Shown: piece after piece, positions 43,503 to 53,641 of the stretch
Numbering within the stretch: the stretch's first letter is position 1
Layout: each line of letters starts with the position of its first letter
The notes under the pieces: model-generated
What the model was told of the DNA's origin: nothing
What the model saw: only the letters and a program-made list of their open reading frames with translations
The model's database searches: none
Assembly (NCBI RefSeq): GCF_009755355.1
Contig: NZ_WQLB01000013.1
Location: 1 to 64,000 of the forward strand
Length of the DNA stretch: 64,000 nucleotides
Origin: Deinococcus arboris
GTDB lineage: Bacteria; Deinococcota; Deinococci; Deinococcales; Deinococcaceae
Direction of reading: 5' to 3'
Position numbers and translations under genes: made by a program

Positions 43503-44519
43503 TTAACTCCAGTTCCACACGGTCGGCTCGTACTCATACGACCCGGCGCCCAGGCGGCGCAGGTGGCCGAGGGCCTGGAAGGGGAAGTGGTAGCCCGTGA
43601 CCCAGAGCCCTTCAGTGACAATCCGGTCAAAGATAGTCTGCCGGGTGCGGGCCGCCAGCGCGCCGTCGGTGTCGAAGCTGACGTACGCCCCTTCGTGCTT
43701 CAGAGACAGCAGGAAATGCCCGCCGGCGTCGCCCAGCACCATGACGCCGCTGGGGCCGCTGCCTGCCAGCAGGCTCAGGTGCCCGGCGGTGTGGCCCGGC
43801 GTGGCCACCGTGGTCAGGCCTGGCAGGATGGTCTGTCCTGGCTGCACCAGGGTGAACTTGTCTTTCAGGGCAATCAGGTTGGCCTGCACGGCGGCGCTGG
43901 GGCTGGCCTGAGTTGCCCAGAAGTTGTATTCGGCTTCCCCCATGAGGTGCTGGGCGTTGGCGAAGGTGGGCGAGCCGTTCGTGGTTAACCCGCCGATGTG
44001 GTCGCCGTGGCCGTGCGTGATAAAGACGGCCGTGATGCTGCCTGGTTCGATGCCTGCCCGGCCCAGATTGGCCGCCAGCTGCCCGCCCGTGCCGCCGCGC
44101 CCGGTGTCCACCAGAATGCGCTGCGTGCCCATGTCCAGCACCACCGGATTGAAGTGGTTCACCGTGTTCGCAGCGGCCACGCTGTACTCGGCCAGGGTGG
44201 CGGCAAACTCGGCCTGGCGCTCAGGATTGGCGCCCCATGTGGGCAGCAACGCCGGTAAGGGTGCGGCGCCGTCACTGACCACTGTGAGGGTCATGTCCCC
44301 AATCTTTTGCCGGTAAAAGCCGTTGCCGTTCATGGGCAGGGCAGGGGTGGCCGGCGCAGCGGGCGTGGCGGGTGTCGCCGGGGTGGCGGGCGCCGTCTGG
44401 GCGCGGGCCAGCGGCGCGGCGGCCAGGACGGCCCCAGCCGCTCCCAGCAGCCGCAGGGTGTCGCGGCGGGCGTTGGGCTGAAGATCAGGAAGGGCGGGCG
44501 CAGCGGGGTCAGGGGCCAT
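43503..44519 (-). CDS. Tat-exported metallo-beta-lactamase fold hydrolase
   Basis: The 338-aa protein has a twin-arginine signal peptide (NARRDTLRLLGAAGAVLAAAPLARAQ), then an Ala/Pro/Thr linker and an MBL domain. The zinc site is complete: HGHGDHIGG (HxHxDH, about residues 165-173), the third His in TPGHTAGHLSLL, the bridging Asp in VLGDAGGH and the last His in TGYHFPF. The overall order matches the methyl-parathion-hydrolase/lactonase-like subgroup. Export in a folded, metal-loaded state explains the Tat signal. The substrate is unknown. Confidence 0.9.
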   Translation of the reverse strand: MAPDPAAPALPDLQPNARRDTLRLLGAAGAVLAAAPLARAQTAPATPATPATPAAPATPALPMNGNGFYRQKIGDMTLTVVSDGAAPLPALLPTWGANPERQAEFAATLAEYSVAAANTVNHFNPVVLDMGTQRILVDTGRGGTGGQLAANLGRAGIEPGSITAVFITHGHGDHIGGLTTNGSPTFANAQHLMGEAEYNFWATQASPSAAVQANLIALKDKFTLVQPGQTILPGLTTVATPGHTAGHLSLLAGSGPSGVMVLGDAGGHFLLSLKHEGAYVSFDTDGALAARTRQTIFDRIVTEGLWVTGYHFPFQALGHLRRLGAGSYEYEPTVWNWS

Positions 44520-44756
44520 GACAGAAAACCTCCAGAAGAAAGGCGGCGGCAGGCGGCAAGTCGGACGCCTTCACGTTAAATGGCCCGGCTACCGTCAAGG
44601 TGTTGCTGGGCCTGCCTTTTCTGCCTGAGGACCTTCAGGCTTGCTTGACCCTCAGCTCATGCGGGCTGCGATTAGGTCTTGAAGAGAGCTAAGTCAGGTG
44701 GACTGAACTGACAAAAGTCTGTAGCCGAATCAGCGTCAAATTCAGGACTGGCGGCC

Positions 44757-47393
44757 TCAGTGTGCGCGCAGCCAGGCCAGCAGCTCGGGCTCGGCCAGCG
44801 GCGGGGTGATCGCGTACCCCTGCGCGGCGTCGCAGCCTAGGTCGCGCAGCACGTCAAGTTGCTCCTGGGTCTCCACCCCCACCGCCACCACCTGCAGGCC
44901 CAGGCGGTGCGCCAGGTCGATGGTGGCCTGGGTCAGCGTCAGCGATTTCTCGTCGCCGGGCAGGCGGGCGGTCAGGGTGGGGTGCAGCTTGACGGCACTC
45001 AGGGGAAAGCGGGTCAGGGCGGTCAGACTGCTGGCGCCCTCGCCGAAATCGTCCACGCTCAGGCGGGCGCCCAGAGAACGCAACTGTTCGAGCAGCCCCA
45101 GGGTTTCCTGACTGTGGTCAAGCAGGCTGCCGGCCGCCACCTCGATGTCGGGCGCCCCCTCGGCCGAGAGCAGCGGCAGCAGCCGGCGCAGGCCCGCGCT
45201 GCGGCGCAGTTCCTCCAGGCCCAGGTTCACGCTGACCGCCCACTCGCTGTAGGCCCCTGCCAGGGCGCCGCGCACGGCCTGGCGGCCCAGCACGGCTTCC
45301 TGCACGACCCACTCGCTGATATGGGTAATCAGTTCGCTGCGGCTGGCCAGGTCCAGAAAGGTGCTGGGGCTCAGCATCCCCAGTGTGGGGTGATTCCAGC
45401 GCAGCAGGGCCTCGGCGCTGAGCGCCCGCCCGCTGCGCAGCGACACGGCCGGTTGGTAAAGCAGCGTGAACTGGCCCTTGTCCAGCGCGCCGCGCAGCGC
45501 CTCTTCCATCTCGAAGGCGCGGGCCACCTGGGCGCGCAGGGCCGGATTAAAGACGCTGTGCTGGTCGCGGCCCTGCCGCTTGGCGTGCTGCATGGCCACC
45601 TCAGCGTCGGCCAGCGGCGTGTCCCCGGCGGCGCCCGCCACCCGGCTGGCGGCCCCCAGCGCCCCCGTGATGGCCACGTCGCGGGACCCCGCACGCAGCG
45701 GCACCTCCAGCGCGCTCTGCACGCGGGCCAGCGCCGCCGCCTCGTCCAGGCCGGGCAGCAGCACGGCAAACGAGTCGTCGGCCAGTCGGGCTGCCTGGCC
45801 CTGCGTCTCGGCGGCCAGGTCATTGAGGCGCGCGGCCACCTGAATCAGCAGGCGGTCGCAGGCGGTGCGGCCCAGCGCCGCGTTCAGTTCAGTGAAGCCG
45901 TCCAGGTCCAGGCAAACCACCGTGGCGCCTTCGCCTGCGGGCTGCGCGCCACCCAGCGCTTCACGCAGGCCGGTGCGGTTGAGCAGGCCGGTCAGGGCGT
46001 CATGGCGGGCGTCGTGGCGAATCTTGGCCTGGGCGCGGCGCAGCGCCGTCAAGTCCCGCAGGGTCAGCAGCACGCTGCCGCGCGACCCGCCGGCCTCGCC
46101 GCCCACGCCCGCCGCGCGCAGTTCCATCTGGCGCACGGTGCCGTCGGGCAGGGCCAGCAGAATTTCGCGGCGCAGCGGCAGCTTCAGGTCGCGCCATTCG
46201 GGCACTGTCAGCGGCTCGCCGTCCGGCGTAAAGAGGCGCACGCCCAGCTCACTCATGACCCGCGACACCGCCAGGCCCACCAGCCGCGCGGCGTCCACGC
46301 CTAGCAGGCCGGCGGCCCGCTCGCTGACCAGCTGGGCACGGCCGGCGTGATCCACCAGAATCGTGGCGTCCTCCGAGAGCGACAGCACCTGATTCATCAC
46401 GCCCAGCGGCGCGCGCCCGGCCTGGCTGCTCAGCTCGCCCTGCGCGACCAGCAGGCCCGCTTCCGAGGTCCGGCGCACGCTGAGGCTGAGAGTGCCGCCC
46501 GCCGCCAGCTCGACGTCCGAACGGGCTGCGCCGCCCATCGCCGCCAGCCGCACGAGGTCGCGCACCGGCTCGGACGGCACGTTGGCAAAGCAGGGCCACA
46601 CCCACAGCGGCGCCCCGGTCGTCACGGGCGCCGCCGCTGGCAGCAGTTCGGTCAGGCCGTGGCTGGCCTGCAAGACCGCCCCCGATTCGGACAGCAGCGC
46701 CGCTGGGGTTTCGGTGTCCAGCAGCGCCGAGACCCGCGCGGCGCGTTCGTATTCCCCGCTGACATCCTGCAGGGTGAGCATGACCCCGGCGGAGGCCGCG
46801 CCGTAGTAGGGTCTCGCCTCGCCGCGCACCCATAGGGCCTGTCCACCCTGTTCCAGCTGTTCGTCGGGGAGGCGCACCGACCGCCCCGCCCCCGCTTGCG
46901 CCAGGGCACTCAGCCAGCCGGGCCGGTCCTGAAAGACCTCGGTGGCGGGGCGGCCCGTGACCTCGGCTTCGCTGATCCCAAACAGTTCCAGAAAAGGCCG
47001 GCTGACCTTGCGAAACGCCAGGTCGCCCGTCAGCCAGGCGGTCGCCACCGGCAGCTGCGTGACCAGCACCTCGGTCTCGCGGCCCTGACTGTCCACCCGC
47101 GCGGCGGCCAGCAGCATGGTCAGCACCTGCGCGGCGGCGTCGGGGACGGCCGGGCCATCGGACCACAGCAGGCCCAGCAGCGCGCCGTCGCGGGTCAGCC
47201 AGGTCATCTCACCGCGCTCGAACCACTCGTCGGGGGGCACGAGGTCGGGGCCAGCATTCTGGGCCGGAGCGCCGGCCTGGACGCGCAGCACCTCCTCGCC
47301 CAGCGAGGCCAGCAGGACGGCGTGGGGGGCGTGAACGCGCAGCAGGTCACTCAGGGCCGACTGCACGGCAGAAAAGGTTGCCGCAGGACTCAT
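44757..47393 (-). CDS. PAS/GGDEF/EAL protein with degenerate catalytic motifs
   Basis: The 878-aa cytoplasmic protein has several PAS-like sensory modules in its first 450 residues, then a GGDEF-type domain and a C-terminal EAL domain. The GGDEF signature is replaced by ADDSF (RLADDSFAVLLPG), so it cannot make cyclic di-GMP, although DALTGLLNR and DLDGFTELN remain. In the EAL domain AEALLRW is intact and DDFGEG is present. The usual Glu of LEITE is missing (IEVAAG) and the LKID motif reads VKLH, so phosphodiesterase activity is doubtful. It may act as a cyclic di-GMP or partner-protein sensor. No membrane helix is seen. Confidence 0.85.
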   Translation of the reverse strand: MSPAATFSAVQSALSDLLRVHAPHAVLLASLGEEVLRVQAGAPAQNAGPDLVPPDEWFERGEMTWLTRDGALLGLLWSDGPAVPDAAAQVLTMLLAAARVDSQGRETEVLVTQLPVATAWLTGDLAFRKVSRPFLELFGISEAEVTGRPATEVFQDRPGWLSALAQAGAGRSVRLPDEQLEQGGQALWVRGEARPYYGAASAGVMLTLQDVSGEYERAARVSALLDTETPAALLSESGAVLQASHGLTELLPAAAPVTTGAPLWVWPCFANVPSEPVRDLVRLAAMGGAARSDVELAAGGTLSLSVRRTSEAGLLVAQGELSSQAGRAPLGVMNQVLSLSEDATILVDHAGRAQLVSERAAGLLGVDAARLVGLAVSRVMSELGVRLFTPDGEPLTVPEWRDLKLPLRREILLALPDGTVRQMELRAAGVGGEAGGSRGSVLLTLRDLTALRRAQAKIRHDARHDALTGLLNRTGLREALGGAQPAGEGATVVCLDLDGFTELNAALGRTACDRLLIQVAARLNDLAAETQGQAARLADDSFAVLLPGLDEAAALARVQSALEVPLRAGSRDVAITGALGAASRVAGAAGDTPLADAEVAMQHAKRQGRDQHSVFNPALRAQVARAFEMEEALRGALDKGQFTLLYQPAVSLRSGRALSAEALLRWNHPTLGMLSPSTFLDLASRSELITHISEWVVQEAVLGRQAVRGALAGAYSEWAVSVNLGLEELRRSAGLRRLLPLLSAEGAPDIEVAAGSLLDHSQETLGLLEQLRSLGARLSVDDFGEGASSLTALTRFPLSAVKLHPTLTARLPGDEKSLTLTQATIDLAHRLGLQVVAVGVETQEQLDVLRDLGCDAAQGYAITPPLAEPELLAWLRAH

Positions 47394-47527
47394 GCTAAAC
47401 CTCGGTTCAGGCCGCGCAGCGGCGCGGGGAGTGAGAAAACGCAGACAGGGCGCACATCTGGCATCGTGTCACGCCAAGTCTTACCGCCTTCGTGCAAACT
47501 CCGGACACTGGGGCGGGGGCGGCGGCC

Positions 47528-47926
47528 CTACCGCCCGCCAAAGATTCCAGGGTCAACCGGGGCGCTGGCCGCCACCACCCGCGCCACACGGGCCGCGTCC
47601 GGTTCGGTCAGCAGTTCAGCGGCCTCGGGGGCGCCCACCACCGCTTCTCGCAAGGCCAGCCCTGCCGAGGCGCCCCAGTGCACCAGCTCCGTCAGGGCGC
47701 GCCGGCCCGCCGGGCCAAAGCGTGGCCCGAAGGCGCGGGCCAGCACGACCGTTTCGCCCGGCAGGTGCAGCAGCGCGCCGTAAGCCGCGCCCTCGCGTTC
47801 GCCCTGCCGGTCGGTGACCAGAATCAGCTGCCCGCCCGAGAGGTGAGCGCTCCCAAAGCGCGCCTGGACCGCGGCCCACGATTCCTGTGGGGCGCCGCCC
47901 ACGCCCAGCGGCTCTGTAATGTTCAT
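47528..47926 (-). CDS. Hypothetical protein
   Basis: The 132-aa soluble protein starts at the ATG at 47926, with TATGCT (47933-47938) 6 nt upstream (leaderless). It reads QLILVTDRQGEREGAAYGALLHLPGETVVLARAFGPRFG in the first half and a helical second half (RALTELVHWGASAGLALREAV). The alternation of a beta hairpin and helices recalls a small roadblock-like or VOC-like domain, but this is not firm. It is divergent from the S4 gene; the two -10 elements are about 24 bp apart. Confidence 0.65.
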   Translation of the reverse strand: MNITEPLGVGGAPQESWAAVQARFGSAHLSGGQLILVTDRQGEREGAAYGALLHLPGETVVLARAFGPRFGPAGRRALTELVHWGASAGLALREAVVGAPEAAELLTEPDAARVARVVAASAPVDPGIFGGR

Positions 47927-47974
47927 GGGTGCAGCATAGCCCTGTGCCCCTGGGCGCGCACTATTCTGGGCGGC

Positions 47975-48673
<699 letters not shown>

Positions 48674-48675
48674 CC

Positions 48676-49680
48676 GTGATTGACCTGACCGCGCGCAATC
48701 CGGTGCCCAACCCCAGCGACCTGACGGCCGAACTGGTGCCCAGTCCGCGCTACCGGCAGGTGCGCTTTGAGACCTACCACCCCAACCCCGATTACCCCAG
48801 CCAGGCGGCGGCCCGCACGGCCCTCCAGGCATTTTTGAAGGGCGCGCAGGTGCGGCCCGGCGGGTTTCGGCTGTTTCGCCGCGCCAAGCCCGAGGGCCGA
48901 GGGCTGTATCTGGACGGCGGCTTCGGCGTGGGTAAAACCCACCTGCTGGCCAGCGCCTGGCACGCCGCGCAGGGCACCGCCGCCCTGATGAGCTTTCAAG
49001 ACCTGATGTACATCATCGGCGCCCTGGGCATGATCCGCGCGGTGGACGCCTTCCGGCAGCATGACCTGCTGCTGATTGACGAGTTTGAGCTGGATGATCC
49101 GGGCAATACGCACATGGCCAATACCTTCTTAGGCCAGTTGATGCCGGGCGGCACCAGCGTCATCGCCACCAGCAACACTGAACCCGGCGCGCTGGGGCAG
49201 GGCCGCTTTAACGCCACCGACTTTCAGCGGCAGATTCAGGGCATTGCCAGCCGCTTTGACACCTGGCGTATTGACGGCCCCGACTACCGGCAGCGCGGTG
49301 TGCGGCCCGAGGACACCCTGAGCGCCGGAGAATACGCCGCCTGGGAAGCGCGCCAGAATCCGGTCACATTGGCCCGGATCAGTCACCGGGACCTGAGCCG
49401 GCATCTGCTGCAGGTGCATCCCAGCCGGTTTGCGCAGTTGCTGCAGGGGGTGGGGGCGGTGGGGGTCACGGACCTGGCGGCCATGCCTGACCAGAACGTG
49501 GCGCTGAGGTTCGTGCATTTTATTGACAAGTTGTATGACCTGGGGCTGCCGGCGGCGTTTACGGGGCAGAGTCTGGGGGGGCTGTTTATCGATACGTACC
49601 GGCATGGGGCGTATGCGAAGAAGTACAGCCGGTGTTTGTCTCGGCTTTCGGAGGTGTTGAAGGAGGCGCGGGTGGGGTGA
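48676..49680 (+). CDS. zapE: Cell division protein ZapE (AFG1-like ATPase)
   Basis: The 334-aa P-loop ATPase has Walker A GGFGVGKTHLL (about residues 82-92), Walker B LLLIDEFELDD (about 133-143) and a sensor segment SVIATSNTEPGAL. This combination, with the family-specific FELDDPGNTHMANTF region, identifies the AFG1/ZapE family. ZapE contacts FtsZ and destabilises the Z-ring under low oxygen or high temperature in proteobacteria. It starts at a GTG 2 nt after the S4 gene. The S4-zapE pair may be a small cell-division operon. Confidence 0.92.
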   Translation: MIDLTARNPVPNPSDLTAELVPSPRYRQVRFETYHPNPDYPSQAAARTALQAFLKGAQVRPGGFRLFRRAKPEGRGLYLDGGFGVGKTHLLASAWHAAQGTAALMSFQDLMYIIGALGMIRAVDAFRQHDLLLIDEFELDDPGNTHMANTFLGQLMPGGTSVIATSNTEPGALGQGRFNATDFQRQIQGIASRFDTWRIDGPDYRQRGVRPEDTLSAGEYAAWEARQNPVTLARISHRDLSRHLLQVHPSRFAQLLQGVGAVGVTDLAAMPDQNVALRFVHFIDKLYDLGLPAAFTGQSLGGLFIDTYRHGAYAKKYSRCLSRLSEVLKEARVG

Positions 49681-49707
49681 AGGGGGGTTATGTAGATGTA
49701 TGTTTCC

Positions 49708-50213
<506 letters not shown>

Positions 50214-50247
50214 GCAAACGAGCGCGTCCAACCAGCCTTCTCCGCCC

Positions 50248-52023
50248 TTAAGCACTCCCCCGCCGCATCCGCTTCTCCGCCTCAATCGCCCGCTGCAAAT
50301 CCTGAATCTGCCGCAGCAGCCCGAGCTGCTCGGTGGGCGCCGCCCCTGCCACCTGCGCCTTCAGTAGATCCACCTCAGCCCGCAGCGCGTCAATGCTCAG
50401 GCCCACCTGAATGTCGTCTACAGCAGCAGCGGCATACGCCCCCACCTTCTGCTCGTACTGCTGACTGTTCTCCCGCCCAATCGTGCCCGCGTCGCGGCCC
50501 TCGAACATCAGGCGAATGAGGAGCTGTTCCTCAGGCTGTCCCCGGAACACTTCCAGAATATCGTCAGGACTCTGGGCGCCGCGTGCCGCCAGCATGACCT
50601 TGCGAACGGCCTCGTTGCGCCACGGCATGGAACCGTCCAGCTTGGCCAGCAGGCTGGGATCTACCAAAAGCTGTTTGAGCAGTGCCAGCTCGCGGTCTTC
50701 CTCGGCCCGGGCGGTGCTCATGCCCGCCAGGTGGGTATCGGTCAGCGTGCGGCGCTTGGCCTTGCTGGCAATCCATTCCATCAGGGCGTCAGGCTTGATG
50801 CCCAGCGTTTCGCAGGCGGCGGCGCGCACACCCTCGGCAATCTCGTCCAGGGGGTCGAGGTTCTGCATACGGGGCAGCAGTTCCATCAAGATGCGGCGCT
50901 TGCCCTCGCTGGTGGCGGTGCCGTGTTTTTCAATGGCGGCCTGCACGCGGTAGCGCACTTCATCCAGGCCACTGGCCAGCGCGCGGCGCAGGCTCTCGTC
51001 ATCGCCGGCCAGCAGGGTGTCGGCGGGGTCTTTGCCGCTGGGCACACTGGTTGCTCGCACCCGGAACTTGGCCCCTAGCACTTGGTCCAGCCCCGAGAGG
51101 GTGGCTTTCAGCCCCGCCTCGTCGCGGTCAAACAGCAGCACGAGGCTCTGGGCGCCCAGGCGTTCCAGCAGCGCGGCGTGTTCGGCGGTCAGGGCGGTGC
51201 CCAGGGACGCCACAGCCCCCGTAAAGCCGTGCTGGTGCATGGTAATCACGTCCATGTAGCCTTCGACCACCACCAGATCGGCGCCGCTGCTCAGACCACC
51301 CCGAGCCTTGTCCAGCCCATACAGCAGTTCGCCCTTGCGGAACGCCTCGGTTTCTGGCGTGTTCAGGTACTTGGGCTTGCTGTCGTCCAGCACGCGGCCC
51401 CCAAAGCCCACCAGGCGGCCCAGATGGTCGCGGATAGGAAACATCACGCGGGCACGGAAGCGGTCGTACACGCGGCCAGATTCCGGGTTCTCGGTCAACA
51501 GACCGGCCTCTAGCAGTTGCCGTTCGCTGACGCCCTTCACGCGGGCGTGCTTGAGCAGGCCGTCCCAGCCGTCGGGTGCGAAGCCCAGTTCAAAGGCGTC
51601 AATGGTCGCCGGGGTCAGGCCACGCCGGGCCAGGTAGTCGCGGGGCGCTGCGCCCAGAGGACCGGCCAGGCTGTCGCGGAAATAGCCCAGGGCAAAGGCG
51701 TTCACGTCGTACAGGTCGCGGCTGCTGCGCTCGCCGTACTTGGCTTCTACCTGCACGCCCGCCTTCTCGGCCAGTTTGCGCAGGGCGTCCCCGAAACTTA
51801 GGTTCTCAGTGCGCTGCACGAAGGCGAACACGTCGCCGCCCGCCTTGCAGCCAAAGCAGTAGAAATAGCCCTGCTCGGTGTCCACCTGAAAGCTGGGGCT
51901 CTTTTCCTTGTGGAAGGGGCACAGGCCCTTCAGGCGGCCCTTACCTGCTGGGGTAAGGCGCACGTATTCGCCCACCACGTCCGCGATGTTCAGCCGCGAA
52001 CGAACGTCCTCCTTGGTGCCGAT
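50248..52023 (-). CDS. dnaG: DNA primase DnaG
   Basis: DnaG makes RNA primers at the replication fork. The protein has the N-terminal CHC2 zinc-binding domain ([11 protein letters not shown] near residue 35 and [11 protein letters not shown] near 58), the TOPRIM catalytic domain ([28 protein letters not shown]) and a helical C-terminal region that binds helicase. I place the start at an ATC (52023). The conserved N-terminus [22 protein letters not shown] lies upstream of every in-frame GTG, the first in-frame stop is 9 nt before the ATC, and GAGG stands 5 nt before it. With ATC the length is 591 aa; otherwise the GTG at 51978 would remove part of the domain. Confidence 0.93.
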   Translation of the reverse strand: MGTKEDVRSRLNIADVVGEYVRLTPAGKGRLKGLCPFHKEKSPSFQVDTEQGYFYCFGCKAGGDVFAFVQRTENLSFGDALRKLAEKAGVQVEAKYGERSSRDLYDVNAFALGYFRDSLAGPLGAAPRDYLARRGLTPATIDAFELGFAPDGWDGLLKHARVKGVSERQLLEAGLLTENPESGRVYDRFRARVMFPIRDHLGRLVGFGGRVLDDSKPKYLNTPETEAFRKGELLYGLDKARGGLSSGADLVVVEGYMDVITMHQHGFTGAVASLGTALTAEHAALLERLGAQSLVLLFDRDEAGLKATLSGLDQVLGAKFRVRATSVPSGKDPADTLLAGDDESLRRALASGLDEVRYRVQAAIEKHGTATSEGKRRILMELLPRMQNLDPLDEIAEGVRAAACETLGIKPDALMEWIASKAKRRTLTDTHLAGMSTARAEEDRELALLKQLLVDPSLLAKLDGSMPWRNEAVRKVMLAARGAQSPDDILEVFRGQPEEQLLIRLMFEGRDAGTIGRENSQQYEQKVGAYAAAAVDDIQVGLSIDALRAEVDLLKAQVAGAAPTEQLGLLRQIQDLQRAIEAEKRMRRGSA

Positions 52024-52241
52024 GTGTCCTCACCCCCCTGGGCTCAGCGGCCCGATAGACGGCCAGTGTACTCTGCCTCTGCGTGTTCCCGCTAGAGCCA
52101 GAAAATGACCTCTGGGACAGCAAAAAAAGCATGAGAGACGGGGAGGCCGGCCTGAACGGTCTCCCGCCCCCTTTAGTCCACATAACCGCGTCTGAAGGTG
52201 TCCCTCATCCCCCCGGAAACCGGACAGGCGAGGCTGGGCAC

Positions 52242-52559
52242 ATGACCAGCAGCTACAAAGTCAGCCAGAGCGACACGACCCACGGCCCCGAAGGCGAGCA
52301 CCACCTGATTCGCGGCGAGCAGAGCAGCATGCGCCTGTGGCACCGCGAGGAGCCCAGCGGCGAGAAGCCCGAAACCATGAACGAGTACGAGACGCTGGGC
52401 TACGTCATCGAAGGCCGCGCCGAGCTGACCGTGGACGGCCAGACCATTGCGCTGGCGCCCGGCGATTCCTACCGCGTGCCTATGAACGCGCCGCACGCCT
52501 ACCGCATTCTGGAAACGCTGACGGCCGTGGAAGTCACCAGCCCGCCCACCGAGAAGTAA
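52242..52559 (+). CDS. Small cupin domain protein
   Basis: The 105-aa single-domain cupin contains SMRLWHREEPSGEKPETMNEYETLGYVIEGRAELTVDGQTIALAPGDSYRVPMNAPHAYRI. The first metal-binding motif is altered: WHREEP and NEYETLGYVIEG lack the usual HHH pattern but keep Glu. The second (PMNAPHAYRI) keeps one His. It may be a non-catalytic or differently metallated cupin. The ATG at 52242 is the best-placed start; no strong ribosome-binding site is present. A terminator follows the gene. Confidence 0.85.
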   Translation: MTSSYKVSQSDTTHGPEGEHHLIRGEQSSMRLWHREEPSGEKPETMNEYETLGYVIEGRAELTVDGQTIALAPGDSYRVPMNAPHAYRILETLTAVEVTSPPTEK

Positions 52560-52574
52560 ACGCACTGGAGTCCA

Positions 52575-52606
52575 GGCGCCGCTCAGCCCACCGCTGGGGC
52601 GGCGCT
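52575..52606 (+). terminator. Terminator of the cupin gene
   Basis: A GC-rich inverted repeat (arms from 52575 and ending at 52606, GCGCCGC/GCGGCGC with inner AGC/GCT) is followed by TCTTTCTTG. Confidence 0.7.
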
Positions 52607-52686
52607 CTTTCTTGCCCAAGCCCTCATGAACTTGCCTTCAGGGCGCCGTCACCCCGCCTGAGCCCTTTCCCGGCACGCTAAGGCGC

Positions 52687-53262
52687 ATGAGCGACCAGAC
52701 AGGGAAGCCGCTGGCCGGCAAAGTGATTGCCATTCTCGCCGCCGATGGAGTGGAGCAGGTGGAACTGGTGAAACCCAGAGAGGCGCTGGAAGCTGCCGGG
52801 GCCACCACCCACCTGATCAGCCTGAAGCCAGGCCAGATTCAGAGTATGGAAGGCGACATCACGCCCAAAGACAAATACGACGTGGACCACACGGTCACGC
52901 AGGCCAACCCCAGCGACTACGACGGCCTGCTGCTACCCGGCGGCACCGTCAACCCCGACAAGCTGCGGCTGGACGCCTACGCCATGCAGTTTGTGCGCGC
53001 CTTTTATGACCACGGGCAGCCTATGGCCGCGATCTGCCACGGGCCCTGGAGCCTGAGCGAAACGGGGATCGCCAAAGGGCTGAAAATGACCAGTTGGCCC
53101 AGCCTGAAGCACGAGCTGGAGCTGGCGGGTGCCGAGTGGGTGGACAAGGAAGTTGTCGTGGACCGGGGCATCGTGACCAGTCGGAAGCCGGACGATATTC
53201 CTGCATTTATTGAGAAAATGATTGAGGAATTTCAAGAGGGGGATCACAGCAGCAAACGGTAG
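52687..53262 (+). CDS. DJ-1/PfpI family protein (YhbO-like)
   Basis: The 191-aa protein has the PfpI/DJ-1 fold: [43 protein letters not shown], and the nucleophile elbow [10 protein letters not shown] with the reactive Cys (about residue 117). HGPW is typical of the YhbO/PfpI stress proteins. These act as glyoxalase/deglycase-type enzymes or chaperones. The helix-turn [14 protein letters not shown] ends the fold. The gene is followed by a strong terminator. Confidence 0.93.
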   Translation: MSDQTGKPLAGKVIAILAADGVEQVELVKPREALEAAGATTHLISLKPGQIQSMEGDITPKDKYDVDHTVTQANPSDYDGLLLPGGTVNPDKLRLDAYAMQFVRAFYDHGQPMAAICHGPWSLSETGIAKGLKMTSWPSLKHELELAGAEWVDKEVVVDRGIVTSRKPDDIPAFIEKMIEEFQEGDHSSKR

Positions 53263-53265
53263 AAG

Positions 53266-53297
53266 GGGAGAGGCGGGCCGCAGCGCCCGCCTCTCCC
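53266..53297 (+). terminator. Terminator of the PfpI gene
   Basis: A perfect 13-bp stem GGGAGAGGCGGGC/GCCCGCCTCTCCC (53266-53278, 53285-53297) is followed by TTGCAT. Confidence 0.75.
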
Positions 53298-53368
53298 TTG
53301 CATACATGAGATTGAGGCAGTTTGGAAATGCTGTGCTGGACGCTGTGAATCAGTTGAATGCGTGAGAG

Positions 53369-53433
53369 TTGACACTGGGTGCATATCGGGCTATCTTGGT
53401 TTTATCACCGCCGAAGAAGGCGGGTTTTTTATT
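53369..53433 (+). other. Orphan promoter running directly into a terminator
   Basis: A consensus-like promoter TTGACA (53369-53374), 17 nt, TATCTT (53392-53397) is followed within about 10 nt by the hairpin CCGCC/GGCGG (53408-53412, 53419-53423) and TTTTTTATTTT. No open frame lies between. The expected transcript is about 30 nt. It could be a tiny RNA, the remains of a deleted gene, or a read-through barrier for the convergent genes on the right. Confidence 0.5.
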
Positions 53434-53443
53434 TTGTACGAGT

Positions 53444-53641
53444 TTACCTTTGAACGGCTATCTCCTTCTTCAAAGGACGAATGGTCACGACGCGCTCCAT
53501 CGGCTCTTTGTCGGCACCCCACATAGCGCGCAGGCGGAATACTTCCATGACCCGTTCCTCTGGCGTGCGGTCACGCCATTCGGCTGAAGCCGGGGGCTCG
53601 GCGCCCTTCTGGTAAATCTTGACGGTGGCTTTGCGGGTCAT
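53444..53641 (-). CDS. Small partner protein of the nucleotidyltransferase
   Basis: The 65-aa basic protein reads TVKIYQKGAEPPASAEWRDRTPEERVMEVFRLRAMWG and ERVVTIRPLKKE. This resembles short proteins that accompany DUF6036-type nucleotidyltransferase genes, which typically contain EPND..YW.....ERL..LE.LR......PRLQRV. The start overlaps the nucleotidyltransferase stop (ATGA), so the two are translated together. It may be a toxin or an antitoxin, but the sequence alone does not say which. Confidence 0.75.
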   Translation of the reverse strand: MTRKATVKIYQKGAEPPASAEWRDRTPEERVMEVFRLRAMWGADKEPMERVVTIRPLKKEIAVQR

